Assembly: GCA_002067755.1 (NCBI GenBank)
Contig: MVQH01000088.1
Coordinates: forward strand, 1-64,000
DNA from: Methanosaeta sp. PtaB.Bin018
Lineage (GTDB): Archaea > Halobacteriota > Methanosarcinia > Methanotrichales > Methanotrichaceae
Length of the DNA stretch: 64,000 nt
Direction of reading: 5' to 3'
The notes under the pieces are model-generated. The model made no database searches. It worked only from the letters and a program-made list of their open reading frames with translations, and had not been told where the DNA came from. Of the stretch, positions 1-8,916 are shown piece after piece. The translations under genes and the position numbers were made by a program. How positions within the stretch are numbered: the first letter of the stretch is position 1; each line of letters begins with the position of its first letter.

Positions 1-1
1 T

Positions 2-154
2 GCCCGCATCAAGATTGCAGTAGATCGCATTCGTTTTCATAGCTTTGGGTGCGAATCAGGATTCATGGACACTTTAGTTAGTAAGTTGCTGAAATTTAAG
101 CCTACGGCTACCGAACAAAACCACAGAGACACAGAGGCACAGAGACGAGATTAA
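2..154 (+). CDS. possible 3' end of an unidentified gene (partial at left edge)
   Basis: A reading frame open from the left edge for 50 codons ends at TAA 152-154. Its predicted peptide (starting ARIKIAVDRIRFHSFGCESG) looks protein-like for the first 35 residues, but the last codons lie inside the dispersed CACAGAG repeat. That suggests the repeat has overwritten the original end of the gene. I do not recognise the family. It could also be chance open frame in a decayed region next to transposase remnants. Confidence 0.25.
   Translation, partial: ARIKIAVDRIRFHSFGCESGFMDTLVSKLLKFKPTATEQNHRDTEAQRRD
117..145 (+). repeat. dispersed CACAGAG-type repeat, copy 1
   Basis: The stretch carries ACCACAGAGACACAGAGG followed by CACAGAG. 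The same sequence occurs in reverse orientation at about 20520-20544, so this is a dispersed repeat rather than chance. It sits between a possible truncated gene end and a decayed transposase. Confidence 0.7.
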
Positions 155-174
155 ACCATGAAAGGCATAGTAGA

Positions 175-480
175 TCAAGTTAAGCCACAGGAGATAGCGA
201 AGAACCTAAATTGTCTCCGGATCACAGCCTCAAGCATTCGCGCTCCAAAGCGACAGCGAGCATGGGCTGCTCTGATGACCTCCGCCTCTTTCTCAGCGAA
301 GGGTTTGCGGGGGCGACCAACTTTTTCGCCCAAGACAGGTTCTTGCCCTCTCCTTGTACTCTTTGATGATCTGCTGGAATCCCCTTTGTGAGACCTTAAC
401 ATCCCGCGCAATCTCTTTTGTGGGCACCTTTTGCGGTTTTGACGAAGAATATAGCGAACCTTCGTCTCGTTCAATTTCAT
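175..480 (-). pseudogene. decayed transposase N-terminus (IS481/integrase-like, frameshifted)
   Basis: The minus strand begins MKLNETKVRYILRQNRK, then needs a frameshift near 430 to continue VPTKEIARDVKVSQRGFQQI. A second shift near 330 returns to GEKVGRPRKPFAEKEAEVIR and RCRFGARMLEAVIRR. This order (a helix-turn-helix, then a GRPRKP linker, then a second HTH) is that of archaeal IS481-like DDE transposases. The frame ends at 175, before any DDE catalytic domain. Only the DNA-binding part survives, with at least two frameshifts. The family is recognised from memory of its sequence pattern; function is certainly lost. Confidence 0.65.
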
Positions 481-532
481 ATCTTGGACTATGCGTCCAA
501 GATTAGATCATAGGCGAAATAATTTCGTGACT

Positions 533-625
533 CTACACTTCAAACTTAAAATCGATAGCCTGGATGTACCACGGTTCTTCCAAACCAAGAGCCATCTTGA
601 AGAGTTCTTCCTGGGAGATTGACAT
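533..625 (-). pseudogene. ISL3-type transposase N-terminal fragment
   Basis: A 30-codon minus-strand frame encodes MSISQEELFKMALGLEEPWY and then IQAIDFKFEV before a stop. It resembles the first residues of ISL3-family transposases (ELF.MALGL..PWY...I.F). The zinc-finger and catalytic parts are absent. From 626 to 815 I see no gene beyond a 21-codon orphan frame (ATG near 729). Confidence 0.5.
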
Positions 626-815
626 CAGAATTTATTTGATATGCAGTTATGATAAATGGTTATCCATTACCCATAGAGATTAGCGAAGAAGCCTTCAGTT
701 CTTCAAGCAGGCTGTGTTTATCCATACTGTTCTCCCTCACCTTGGCCGTCCCTCAGATTCCTAACTGCGGAATGCTAGCCAGATAGGCCTCTTTTAACGC
801 TTACCAGTAAAAGGA

Positions 816-918
816 TGCCGGGGGCGGGATTCGAGCCCGCGACTTCGAGATGCCTCAGGCGCGTCCTTCGCTATTCACCCTATGAGTCTCGCGCCCTAAC
901 CAGCTAGGCCACCCCGGC
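816..918 (-). tRNA. tRNA-Met (CAT) with a 29-nt intron
   Basis: The minus strand folds as a full cloverleaf. The acceptor GCCGGGG pairs with CCCCGGC, the discriminator is A (816), and the anticodon stem CGAGA pairs with TCTCG. The loop is C-T-CAT-A, then an insertion, then A. The insertion at 852-880 lies between positions 37 and 38, the canonical archaeal intron site recognised by the splicing endonuclease. The GCCGGGG acceptor and CAT anticodon fit elongator tRNA-Met; a tRNA-Ile2 with modified C34 is the alternative. CCA is not encoded. Confidence 0.93.
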
Positions 919-1018
919 ACGGCATAGTCCCTCAGGCGAATAGTTAAATAAGGTTTGTGCTTCCCCACTGGATGAAACAGACATCTTTTTTAAGATCTCC
1001 CAACCTAGATGGACCATC

Positions 1019-2221
1019 ATGCCCTCAGAGATCTCTGGCACTGTGAGCAATACACTATCAGGAAAGTGTATAGTAGTAGGAGTAACAGGCAGCATAGCTG
1101 CGGTCCGCATCGTAGACCTTATTCGCGACCTCATCCGGCGCGGCGCAGAGGTCCACGCTGTTATGAGCCCATCCGCGCGACAGATACTGCATCCATACGC
1201 GCTGGAATACGCCAGCGCAAACCCCGCGATCTTGAAGATAACTGGGCGCGTGGAGCACGTGGAATTTTGCGGCGTGGGAGGAAGAGCAGATCTGCTGCTG
1301 ATAGCTCCTGCCACAGCCAACACCATTGGCAAGGTTGCATGCGGCATAGACGACACACCAGTGACGACTTTTGCCACTACAGCCATCGGAAGCGGCAAGC
1401 CTGTCATGGTGGTTCCTGCAATGCACGAGGCAATGTATCGCCACCCAGCAGTCATGAAAAACCTGGAGACACTTCGGGAGATGGGCGTGACAGTGCTCGA
1501 TCCCAGGATCGAGGAGGGCAAGGCCAAGATTCAAGATAACTCGCGAGTGGTGCTGGAAGTGGAGAGGCTGCTTGGGCCAGGGGATCTGAGAGGAGAGAGG
1601 ATCCTCATTTCCAGCGGATCCAACGCAGAGAGCATCGATTCCATCCGCATCTTGACAAACAGAGCATCGGGCAAGACAGGTGTTGCGCTAGCACTTGAAG
1701 CTTACAGGCGCGGTGCTGATGTTGTTCTGGTCTCGCGCTTTCCTCAGGGCCTGCCAGTGCGAGAGGTTTATGCAGAGAGCGCTCAGGATATGCTGAACGT
1801 CGTGCTAAGAGAGCTTTCAGATGGATGCTCCGCCATGATAAGCGCTGCTGCAGTTGCCGATTACACTGTGGATGCGGCTCAGGGAAAGATCAAGTCCGGA
1901 CAAGAGCTGACGCTAACGCTAAGGCCCACAAAGAAGATAATAAAAACAGTGCGGGCCGCATATCCAGATCTCAAGATCGTGGGCTTCAAGGCAGAGGCTG
2001 GCGTCACTGAGGATGAATTATTGCAGAGGGCACGAGAGTCAATGCAGTCATACGGCCTAGACATTGTGGTTGCAAATGATGTCAGCCTGGGCAAGATGGG
2101 CACAGATGAGAACAGTGTTGTGATAATCGACCGCGAAGGTCACGCCATAAGAGCAGAAGGCAAAAAGAGCCTGATAGCTGGAAAGATCATCGATGCCCTT
2201 GTGGAGTCTATGAGATCATGA
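1019..2221 (+). CDS. coaBC: bifunctional phosphopantothenoylcysteine decarboxylase / phosphopantothenate-cysteine ligase
   Basis: This enzyme makes 4'-phosphopantetheine from 4'-phosphopantothenate and cysteine in CoA synthesis. The N-terminal half is the FMN-binding CoaC domain: GVTGSIAAVRIVDLIRDL near residue 20, then VEHVEF with a likely catalytic His, APATANTIGK, and PAMHEAMY. The C-terminal half (from about residue 190) is CoaB, with NRASGKTG, AAAVADY and GFKAEAG. The length of 400 aa is normal for the fused enzyme. The stop overlaps the pantoate kinase start (ATGA), so it leads a three-gene CoA operon. The start lies about 100 nt from the divergent tRNA-Met. Confidence 0.95.
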   Translation: MPSEISGTVSNTLSGKCIVVGVTGSIAAVRIVDLIRDLIRRGAEVHAVMSPSARQILHPYALEYASANPAILKITGRVEHVEFCGVGGRADLLLIAPATANTIGKVACGIDDTPVTTFATTAIGSGKPVMVVPAMHEAMYRHPAVMKNLETLREMGVTVLDPRIEEGKAKIQDNSRVVLEVERLLGPGDLRGERILISSGSNAESIDSIRILTNRASGKTGVALALEAYRRGADVVLVSRFPQGLPVREVYAESAQDMLNVVLRELSDGCSAMISAAAVADYTVDAAQGKIKSGQELTLTLRPTKKIIKTVRAAYPDLKIVGFKAEAGVTEDELLQRARESMQSYGLDIVVANDVSLGKMGTDENSVVIIDREGHAIRAEGKKSLIAGKIIDALVESMRS

Positions 2222-3048
2222 GGTCTTGGGTTCCCTCACATATCACAGGTTTTTTCGCAGCAAAACGTTCAGATGATCCAAAGACTTCGGGCTCAATTGG
2301 CTGCGGCCTTGCACTGGTCTTGGGAGCCACAACATCGGTCGAAGATGCCCTGCAAACTGAGATAATCCTCAATGAAAGCTCTTCTGATGCTCCAGTGAGC
2401 CGCTACGTAGTGGACAGGCTTGCAAAATCGCCTGTGCGGGTGAGGACGAAGCTGGACATGCCTCTTGGCTCGGGCTTCGGGGCCAGCGGCGCAGGCGCTC
2501 TGGGATGCGCATTGGCACTCAATGCACACTTCGACCTGGGCCTGACTGCAGATCAGGCGGCTTCTGTGGCCCATGTTGCCGAGGTCTTGAGCGGCACTGG
2601 TCTGGGGGACGTGATAGGCCAAAACACGGGCGGCCTGGTGATTCGCCTGGAGCCAGGCGCGCCAGGCATCGGCAGGGTGGACCGCATTCCAGTTCCGCCT
2701 CTTAAAGTGAACTATGTTGTATCAGGTCCCATCTCCACCAAAGATGTGCTTTCCGATAAGGCCAGGATGAAGGCTGTCAACGAGGCAGGTGAGGCTGCGT
2801 TAAAAGAGCTATTGAGGAGGCCTACCCTGAGAGATTTCATGCGTCTGTCCCGGCGTTTCACCGTTCAGGCAGGGCTTGCGAGCGACTGGGCTCTTGATGC
2901 CATCGAGGCTGTAGAAGCTGTGGGCGGAATGGCGAGCATGGTCATGCTCGGTGATGCAGTCTTTGCCTTTGGCGGATTGGAGGCATTGAAAAGCTTTGGA
3001 GAGGTGCATACTACGACCATATCACAAAGAGGTGCCAATCTTGACTGA
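2218..3048 (+). CDS. pantoate kinase (archaeal GHMP family)
   Basis: This kinase phosphorylates pantoate to 4-phosphopantoate, the archaeal alternative to pantothenate kinase. The N-terminus (VPSHITGFFAAKR) and the glycine-rich ATP loop LGSGFGASGAGALGCALALN (about residues 82-101) mark a GHMP kinase of the COG1829 type. The length of 276 aa fits. It overlaps coaBC by 4 nt upstream and the phosphopantothenate synthetase start by 8 nt downstream, so the three genes should be translationally coupled. Confidence 0.93.
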   Translation: MRSWVPSHITGFFAAKRSDDPKTSGSIGCGLALVLGATTSVEDALQTEIILNESSSDAPVSRYVVDRLAKSPVRVRTKLDMPLGSGFGASGAGALGCALALNAHFDLGLTADQAASVAHVAEVLSGTGLGDVIGQNTGGLVIRLEPGAPGIGRVDRIPVPPLKVNYVVSGPISTKDVLSDKARMKAVNEAGEAALKELLRRPTLRDFMRLSRRFTVQAGLASDWALDAIEAVEAVGGMASMVMLGDAVFAFGGLEALKSFGEVHTTTISQRGANLD

Positions 3049-3796
3049 CATTCCAAAATCACATCCTAGATATGCATCTTTAGTGGCGCGCGAGCGTGTG
3101 GCAGAGGGCGTGAAGAGAGGATTTACCAGCAGCCAGGGGCTTATTGCCCAGGGCAGAGGTGAGTGCTTTGATTATCTTCTGGGCGAGAAGACCACCGAGT
3201 CAGCAGACAGGGCCACGTATGTAGCAGCAGCCATGTTGCTTGCGGCCAAGCGTCCGGCGCTGAGCGTCAATGGCAACGTCGCAGCCCTTGTGCCTGGAGA
3301 GATGGTTAAGCTGGCCAGCATCTTGAGAGCGCCCCTTGAGGTTAACCTTTTCCACAGATCCGAAGAGCGGGTGAAGAGAATTGCAGACCTTCTGCGCGAG
3401 CTTGGCGCAACGCAGGTTCTGGGAGAGAGACCAGACGCAATCGTTCCAGGCCTTGATCATGCTCGAGCTAAAGCCACCAGGGGCGGGATCTTTGATTCGG
3501 ATGTTGTGCTGATCCCACTTGAGGATGGGGACAGATGCGAGGCATTGGTGGCGATGGGAAAGAAGGTCATCGCCATAGATCTCAATCCACTTTCCCGAAC
3601 AGCGCGCCAGGCCACTGTTAGCATAGTGGACAATATCCTGCGGGCAGTGCCAAACCTGACTGAAAAAGCAAAGGAGCTATCTGCAATGCCCCATGCCGAT
3701 TTAGAAGAGATCATTCTGGACTACGATAACCAAAGATCGTTGCGAGAGGCGGTAAGGGAGATTCGGGACCATTTAAATAATCAGTTCAGGTCTTGA
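3041..3796 (+). CDS. 4-phosphopantoate--beta-alanine ligase (phosphopantothenate synthetase)
   Basis: This ligase joins 4-phosphopantoate to beta-alanine using ATP. With pantoate kinase it replaces the bacterial PanC/CoaA route. The protein begins MTDIPKSHPRYASLVARERV and carries the conserved NGNVAALVPGEMVKLA and FHRSEERV segments of this archaeal family. I chose the TTG at 3041 because AGAGGTG lies 7 nt upstream and the family normally begins near the (I)PxSHPRY motif. A longer ATG at 2996 would sit deep inside the kinase gene. The protein is 251 aa. It is the last gene of the CoA operon; the next gene is convergent. Confidence 0.92.
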   Translation: MTDIPKSHPRYASLVARERVAEGVKRGFTSSQGLIAQGRGECFDYLLGEKTTESADRATYVAAAMLLAAKRPALSVNGNVAALVPGEMVKLASILRAPLEVNLFHRSEERVKRIADLLRELGATQVLGERPDAIVPGLDHARAKATRGGIFDSDVVLIPLEDGDRCEALVAMGKKVIAIDLNPLSRTARQATVSIVDNILRAVPNLTEKAKELSAMPHADLEEIILDYDNQRSLREAVREIRDHLNNQFRS

Positions 3797-3807
3797 TTCT
3801 TTCAATC

Positions 3808-5556
3808 TCATCTCAAATATCTTTCCAGAAGTATGCTGACCAGATCGTATGGTATCTGATGTCGTTCAAATTTTATATGATCTTCTATAATTTTTCTCTC
3901 TAGTTTATAAGAGTTTGAAATCGATTCAGAATATTTCAAACCCTCAGCAGTAAGCATGTATTCATAGCGTTGAAGCCAAGAGCCTTTGTCCTCATAGTGC
4001 CGTTGATCCTGATAGATCATTCCCATGGCCACCAGGATCTGTATGTCCTCAAATAGCTTCTCGCTGTAAGGAAAGCCATAGTCAGTGTGGAAAGGGTAAT
4101 CGAAAAAGCTGGATAGATTGGCCTGGCCAAGTTCCTTCAGCTTCAAAACAGTTCTGTACAGCCAGGTTATGTTCCGAAACCTTGGGACCAGAATTCTCTG
4201 GCCAAAGGTCTCTGATAGCAGAAGGTGTAATGTGTAGAAAAGCAACAGCAGCCCTTCGATGGGAAGGTAGCTCTCAGCCCGGATGAAGCCCAGTAGCCTG
4301 GCCGCCTGCGCCCTGACATCATCCAGCGAGACCTCCACTTTGCCGTCATGGAAGAAAGAGAGCGCTATCTGACGGGTCAGGGACTTGACAAGGCCGGCTG
4401 CCAGAGCCGATTCATCATAAAGAAAGCCGCCTGTCTCAGTTCTAGTGGACCGCGGCACTCCGCTGCCCACGGTGATGTCCACAAGTGCCCCATATCTTTT
4501 GCCAAGACCGCTTTCAAAGAGCTTCCTCATTCGTCCATGACGGGAGATTGTGGACAGAGCCATCCTTATGTCCGGCGGCAAAGAACGATGGTCGAACCTC
4601 GCTGCGAGGGGATATTCCCTGCCGAACTTTATGCGCTGCAACAGCTCCCGCGATGAATCATCCCCACTCTCCCAGATAAACCTAAGAAGGTCCTGGTCTG
4701 TGTACTCCCGGAAGAAAAGGACTATCTCGGACCTGGCCTCATCCGGGTCGATATTCGCGAGGGCATTCTCAAGAGCTGCAAGTAGCATGGCCCTGATGGA
4801 TTGAACCGTTGGATGGTAGATGAGCGCATTGTAGTGATGCGCTCTGGCGATCAGCATCGATTCTGCGGCCGTCCTGGACATTTCGGCCTTGTAGTCGCCT
4901 TCTCCTGCCAGCACTAACCTGCCATTGCAGATTGTGAGAGCCTGAAGGATCTGGTTCATGTCAACAATGCCAAGGTTGACTCCAGAGTGATGTGAGTCAC
5001 GCAACAGGAAGTCGATCCTGTCGGCATCCAGGTCACCTGCGATGATCTGGCCTAACGGCGGCCTGCCCCCTGAAGCGATATCAGATACCTCAGAAAAGAG
5101 CTCATCTGCGCTGCCAAAGGCCTGCTCGCATGCCAAAGTCGCCTTTTCCCCGAAAGGGTGAGCTGCTATGATCTGACGAGTGAACTCCTCGTGTCTTGAG
5201 ATGCGCCTGCCGCCAAATGTTGGCTGGATTTCTGGGTTGCGGCTGAGCACTCCTTCCACAGCGTGAGAGAGAGCTGAGTGCCCGACATCGTGCAGGAGGC
5301 CAGCCAGTCGGACCTTTCGCACATCGTCCTGCGACAGGTCCAAATGGCTGGCAATGAGCCCTGCCATGTGCATAGTTCCCAGAGAGTGCTCGAACCTGGT
5401 GTGAATGGCACCGGGATAGACGGCATCCACCAGACCAAGCTGTTTTATGCCCCTCAAACGCTGCATCGGTCTGGACTTTATGAGCAGCCACTCAAGCTCA
5501 TCCACCTGAATGGCCCTGTAAACTGGATCGCGAATGATCCTGGGCGAGCTGTTCAC
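3808..5556 (-). CDS. HD-superfamily phosphohydrolase (dNTPase-like, COG1078)
   Basis: This metal-dependent phosphohydrolase is related to dGTP triphosphohydrolases. The HD metal site is visible as RFEHSLG (His57), then LLHDVGHSALSH (His89-Asp90), and later DADRIDFLLRD near residue 180. At 582 aa it is longer than the usual roughly 400-500 aa of archaeal members; the C-terminal third has no motif I can name. The start is GTG at 5556, seven bases after the NAC stop. It is probably co-transcribed with NAC and ThrRS. The substrate is unknown; nucleotide pool cleaning is a family-level guess. Confidence 0.85.
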   Translation of the reverse strand: MNSSPRIIRDPVYRAIQVDELEWLLIKSRPMQRLRGIKQLGLVDAVYPGAIHTRFEHSLGTMHMAGLIASHLDLSQDDVRKVRLAGLLHDVGHSALSHAVEGVLSRNPEIQPTFGGRRISRHEEFTRQIIAAHPFGEKATLACEQAFGSADELFSEVSDIASGGRPPLGQIIAGDLDADRIDFLLRDSHHSGVNLGIVDMNQILQALTICNGRLVLAGEGDYKAEMSRTAAESMLIARAHHYNALIYHPTVQSIRAMLLAALENALANIDPDEARSEIVLFFREYTDQDLLRFIWESGDDSSRELLQRIKFGREYPLAARFDHRSLPPDIRMALSTISRHGRMRKLFESGLGKRYGALVDITVGSGVPRSTRTETGGFLYDESALAAGLVKSLTRQIALSFFHDGKVEVSLDDVRAQAARLLGFIRAESYLPIEGLLLLFYTLHLLLSETFGQRILVPRFRNITWLYRTVLKLKELGQANLSSFFDYPFHTDYGFPYSEKLFEDIQILVAMGMIYQDQRHYEDKGSWLQRYEYMLTAEGLKYSESISNSYKLERKIIEDHIKFERHQIPYDLVSILLERYLR

Positions 5557-5562
5557 TTCTGC

Positions 5563-5952
5563 CTACTTTCCTCCAAGCTTCATTATAGCCGCTGCCAGAT
5601 CTCCCCTGGCCTCCTGCAGCGCAGCCTTCGCCTCTTGCGGCCTTGCGCCTGTCTGAGCGACGACCAATTCCACATCCGAGTCTGGGATCTCAGGAACCGG
5701 CTCCTCTTGAGCAATGCCAGAAATGGGACGCTCTGAAGCATCGCCCGATATCTGGTAGCTGCGCACTCCGTGCGCATCCATAACAGCGACAGATGCATTC
5801 TCAATTACTATCTCCTTGTCAGGCATGCGAATGACGACCTCTTTGACCCCCTCCAGCTCCTCGATGTCTATGCCCATGCTCTTCAACATGCCCTTCATCT
5901 TTCGAGGGCTCATTTGGCCCCTCCCGCCTAAGCCTCCTAATCCTGGAAACAT
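5563..5952 (-). CDS. nac: nascent polypeptide-associated complex protein (archaeal NAC)
   Basis: This ribosome-associated homodimeric chaperone binds emerging chains. The Gly/Met-rich N-terminus (GLGGLGGRGQMSPRKMKGML) leads into a NAC beta-barrel (about residues 28-75: VKEVVIRMPDKEIVIENA). It ends in a UBA domain (about 90-127: DVELVVAQTGARPQEAKAAL). This is the normal archaeal alpha-NAC plan. The start is supported by AGGTGAT upstream. It lies 9 nt after thrS, so it shares that transcript. Confidence 0.93.
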   Translation of the reverse strand: MFPGLGGLGGRGQMSPRKMKGMLKSMGIDIEELEGVKEVVIRMPDKEIVIENASVAVMDAHGVRSYQISGDASERPISGIAQEEPVPEIPDSDVELVVAQTGARPQEAKAALQEARGDLAAAIMKLGGK

Positions 5953-5961
5953 ATCATCACC

Positions 5962-7827
5962 TCAAATGAACCTGGGCCTCTCAGAGAGCCTCACTGGCAG
6001 CGGCAGTCTGCGCCAGGGCTTTCCAACAGTCTCAGACGATATCCTTTTCCTGAGATCATCTACGCTCATCTTGGCCTTCGCTGGAGACTTTGGAGTTGAA
6101 TCGGCGCGAACTGTGACAGCTAGCTGGCCGGATGCCTGCTCATCATCGCCGATGACGACCACATACGGCACCCACTCCCTTCCTGCGTCGCGGATCTTCT
6201 TTGACACAGTCTCATCTCTATCGTCGATGTCCGTCCTAAATCCAAGCTCTTTGACTACTTCAAGAGCCCGCGCCTGGTGCCGCTCAGCCACTGGGATGAT
6301 CCTGACCTGCGTGGGCGAGAGCCAGGTTGGCAGCATGGGCAGCTTGCCCTGCTCTGCTTCTCGGGCAGCTTTCTCCAGGAGCGCATACATGACGCGCTCG
6401 ATGGCCCCAGATGGAGAGCAGTGCAATAAAATTGGGCGCTGCTTCTCCCCGGCTTCATCGACGTAAGTGATGTCATAGCGCTGTGCATTCTCGACGTCTA
6501 TTTGCACAGTGGACAGGGCGCTGGCCTTGTCCAGGGTGTCCACAAAGTTGAACTCGAACTTGAGAACGAAGTAAAAGAACCTGTCATCCCACATCTCAAT
6601 GAGCACAGGCTTTTGGACGATGTTCACCAGGCCCTCGATGAACTCCTTGTTCTCGTTGTAAAAGTCCTTGGTAAACCTGATTGCGACCTCGTAGTCGCCA
6701 AGATCGAGGCCCACATCCTTTAGCACCGCGATGCTCGCCTCGTACTGCTTCCTGAACTCCGCCATCGCCTGGCCCATATCGCGGGTCAGGGTGTGCATGT
6801 CAGGCATGGTAAATGCGCGCAAGCGGCGGATGCCCACCAGCTCCCCGCGCTGCTCGCGCCGGAAACTGTACCTCGTGATCTCGAACATCCTCAGGGGCAT
6901 GGCCTTGTAGGAGATCGTCATGTCATGGCCCATGAGGAACTGGCCGAAGCACGCAGCGAAGCGCAGGAACAGCTTCTTTTTGTCAGCCTCAATCTGGTAC
7001 TGACGGGCAGGGAAGCGGTCGAGGTACTTCTTGAGCGTCGGATGCTCCATATCGTACATGATGGGCGTCTCGACCTCCATCGCGCCCATCTCAGTCGCCT
7101 TGTCAAGCACTAAATTTTCCAGGAGCGACTTGACCAGCCTCCCCTTCGGGTAGTAGCGCATGTTGCCTGGATCTGAGCCTGGCTCGTAGTCCACCATCTC
7201 CAGGCGCCTCATGAGCTCCACGTGGGGTGGAACCCTGTCCACGGCCCGCGCCTTGGAGATCTCGTAGAAGGTGAACTTCTTCAGCTTTTCATGGCCCGTG
7301 AAGTCGAATTTATCGGCGTCCACCAACTTCCCATCGAGGTCCATGATCTTCCAGTAGGAGACTGCCTTGGCCTCGGACTTGAGGGCCTCGGACACCACCT
7401 CACCCTCGCCAAGCTTTATGGATCGGGACAGCTCGGAGAGAGGATGGCCTTTGCAGCTCAATGTGAATGACTTGTACCAGCCGAAAGGCGCGCGCATGAC
7501 CTCATAGTTCCCGGAAAGTGCCTCCTGCATGCCTTTGAGGATCTTTACAGCTGTCGCCGGAGTGGATAGATTGGGGCTGAGGTGCGCATATGGATAGAGC
7601 ATTATCCTGTCGGCGTGGACCTGTCCTGCCACGTCTGAGATCTGCTTTGCGCCCTCTGATATGACTGCCTCTGGGTCGTCTTCGTCGAACTTCTCCACTG
7701 CAATAAAGGCGCATAGTGCCTCCTCGAGCCTGCCCTTCCTGGCCTGCTCTTCGACTTCTTCTGCCATCTTGGTGGGCCGCTTGGCCTCGAATTCAATATA
7801 ATCTGAGTGAATCAGGAGTAATTGCAA
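5962..7827 (-). CDS. thrS: threonyl-tRNA synthetase (archaeal type)
   Basis: This enzyme charges tRNA-Thr. The first ~140 residues are the archaeal D-aminoacyl-tRNA deacylase-like editing domain ([14 protein letters not shown]), not the bacterial TGS/N2 domain. The class II core has the zinc-site segment [13 protein letters not shown], motif 2 around [20 protein letters not shown] and motif 3 at [17 protein letters not shown]. An anticodon-binding domain follows ([20 protein letters not shown]). The length of 621 aa is typical. The start is TTG at 7827 with AGGTGA upstream. It lies between UPF0280 and NAC on the same strand. Confidence 0.96.
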   Translation of the reverse strand: MQLLLIHSDYIEFEAKRPTKMAEEVEEQARKGRLEEALCAFIAVEKFDEDDPEAVISEGAKQISDVAGQVHADRIMLYPYAHLSPNLSTPATAVKILKGMQEALSGNYEVMRAPFGWYKSFTLSCKGHPLSELSRSIKLGEGEVVSEALKSEAKAVSYWKIMDLDGKLVDADKFDFTGHEKLKKFTFYEISKARAVDRVPPHVELMRRLEMVDYEPGSDPGNMRYYPKGRLVKSLLENLVLDKATEMGAMEVETPIMYDMEHPTLKKYLDRFPARQYQIEADKKKLFLRFAACFGQFLMGHDMTISYKAMPLRMFEITRYSFRREQRGELVGIRRLRAFTMPDMHTLTRDMGQAMAEFRKQYEASIAVLKDVGLDLGDYEVAIRFTKDFYNENKEFIEGLVNIVQKPVLIEMWDDRFFYFVLKFEFNFVDTLDKASALSTVQIDVENAQRYDITYVDEAGEKQRPILLHCSPSGAIERVMYALLEKAAREAEQGKLPMLPTWLSPTQVRIIPVAERHQARALEVVKELGFRTDIDDRDETVSKKIRDAGREWVPYVVVIGDDEQASGQLAVTVRADSTPKSPAKAKMSVDDLRKRISSETVGKPWRRLPLPVRLSERPRFI

Positions 7828-7885
7828 TAAGGGTCACCTGATGATTCGCAGTTGGTGTAGATGTAGGTAAAGGTTTCGATGAGGC

Positions 7886-8620
7886 TCAAATGTCCGGCCA
7901 GCCTTTAGTTATCCTCTCAGTCCCAACTCGCGCACGTCGCATCATTGGCAGATCTCCCCACAGCGCCATCTCCTCGCCCCGGATCACAAGGGCGCCCTCA
8001 ATTCCAGGCCGGTCAACTGCCGAAAAGCACTCTGTCAAACTTCCTTTTGCTTGTACTGCATTCCCAAGAGCAGTAGCTGCAGCATCGGCCAGCGCAGGGT
8101 CCTGGGATATCACAGTGGCAGCGTCAGCCCAGCCAAAGCTTATGGACGGGCCTACTGTGCCAGAGCTTGTGGCAATCCCAAGCGGCTCTGAGCGCTCCGG
8201 TATCTCGAATGCCAAATCCTTGATGCTGGACGCTCCTGTATATATCCCTACTACTACTGGCTCGTCATTTAGCAGGGAAAGATCGCCACCGTTATCGACG
8301 ATAGCATAAGTCGCACCATCTTCCATCATGGCCTGAGTAGCATACTTGGCGATGGCGCCTGCCACTGCAGCCATGGGCCCGATGCCGAAGACGGCTGTGC
8401 ACTTGATCATCTGCAGCACAATATCTGGAGCATCATCATTGCCAAGGTCATATGTATCCATGGTGATCATGAAGAATGGGTCTTTGCAGATGAAGTCCTC
8501 CAGAAGCCTGCGCTGTTCCCGGATGGATCTCTTCGCAGCCTCTATGTGGCTTTGCTCACGGGCAGCGATGGTGACTATTGTCTCTTTGAGCTGGAAATGC
8601 TCTCTTAAGATCTCTGACAT
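7886..8620 (-). CDS. UPF0280 family protein (ApbE-like fold)
   Basis: The 244-aa sequence matches the archaeal UPF0280 pattern. It has FGIGPMAAVAGAIAKYA, then DNGGDLSLL, then TSSGTVGPSISFGWADAATV, the last resembling the metal/flavin segment of ApbE flavin transferases. Its biochemical role is not established as far as I know. The start overlaps the upstream HflX-like fragment by 16 nt, which suggests coupled translation. Confidence 0.8.
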   Translation of the reverse strand: MSEILREHFQLKETIVTIAAREQSHIEAAKRSIREQRRLLEDFICKDPFFMITMDTYDLGNDDAPDIVLQMIKCTAVFGIGPMAAVAGAIAKYATQAMMEDGATYAIVDNGGDLSLLNDEPVVVGIYTGASSIKDLAFEIPERSEPLGIATSSGTVGPSISFGWADAATVISQDPALADAAATALGNAVQAKGSLTECFSAVDRPGIEGALVIRGEEMALWGDLPMMRRARVGTERITKGWPDI

Positions 8621-8916
8621 GGGCTATATTGCGATCCCTGGGGGTTGTAAAATATCAGCTTCTTTGAGTTGTAGCCCACGGCCTCGGCGATCTTTCCCCT
8701 GCCAATCTGAAAGCGATGATCGCGGTCTTTGCGCTGGGTTATCTCTGCAAGAACTCTGTATCCAGCAGCGCCTGCAAGATCTCGCAGCTCATCCATCCTG
8801 TAGGGATCCATGGGCTTGCCAGGATCCTCCCTCATCAGCAAGACTGCTGTCTTATCATCATGTTGCGGCATTTTGGGCTGTACCAGATACCTTTGTCCAC
8901 TCTGTTCAGCCTTCAT
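8605..8916 (-). CDS. HflX N-terminal-domain-only protein (no GTPase domain)
   Basis: The 103-aa product resembles the nucleotide-binding N-domain of HflX GTPases: TAVLLMREDPGK, then MDELRDLAGAAGYRVLAEIT, QRKDRDHRFQIGRGKIAEAV and KKLIFYNP. The frame then stops at NPQGSQYSPCQRS, just where full-length HflX would continue to its linker and G domain. No G1-G4 motifs follow; the next gene starts 16 nt before this stop. It is either a stable free-standing domain in a tight operon or a truncated gene. An internal ATG at 8871 is an alternative start. Confidence 0.6.
   Translation of the reverse strand: MKAEQSGQRYLVQPKMPQHDDKTAVLLMREDPGKPMDPYRMDELRDLAGAAGYRVLAEITQRKDRDHRFQIGRGKIAEAVGYNSKKLIFYNPQGSQYSPCQRS

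Noticed and set aside
904-1534. Long minus-strand frames opposite coaBC
   Set aside because: They are antisense shadows of a clearly recognised gene and show no family features.
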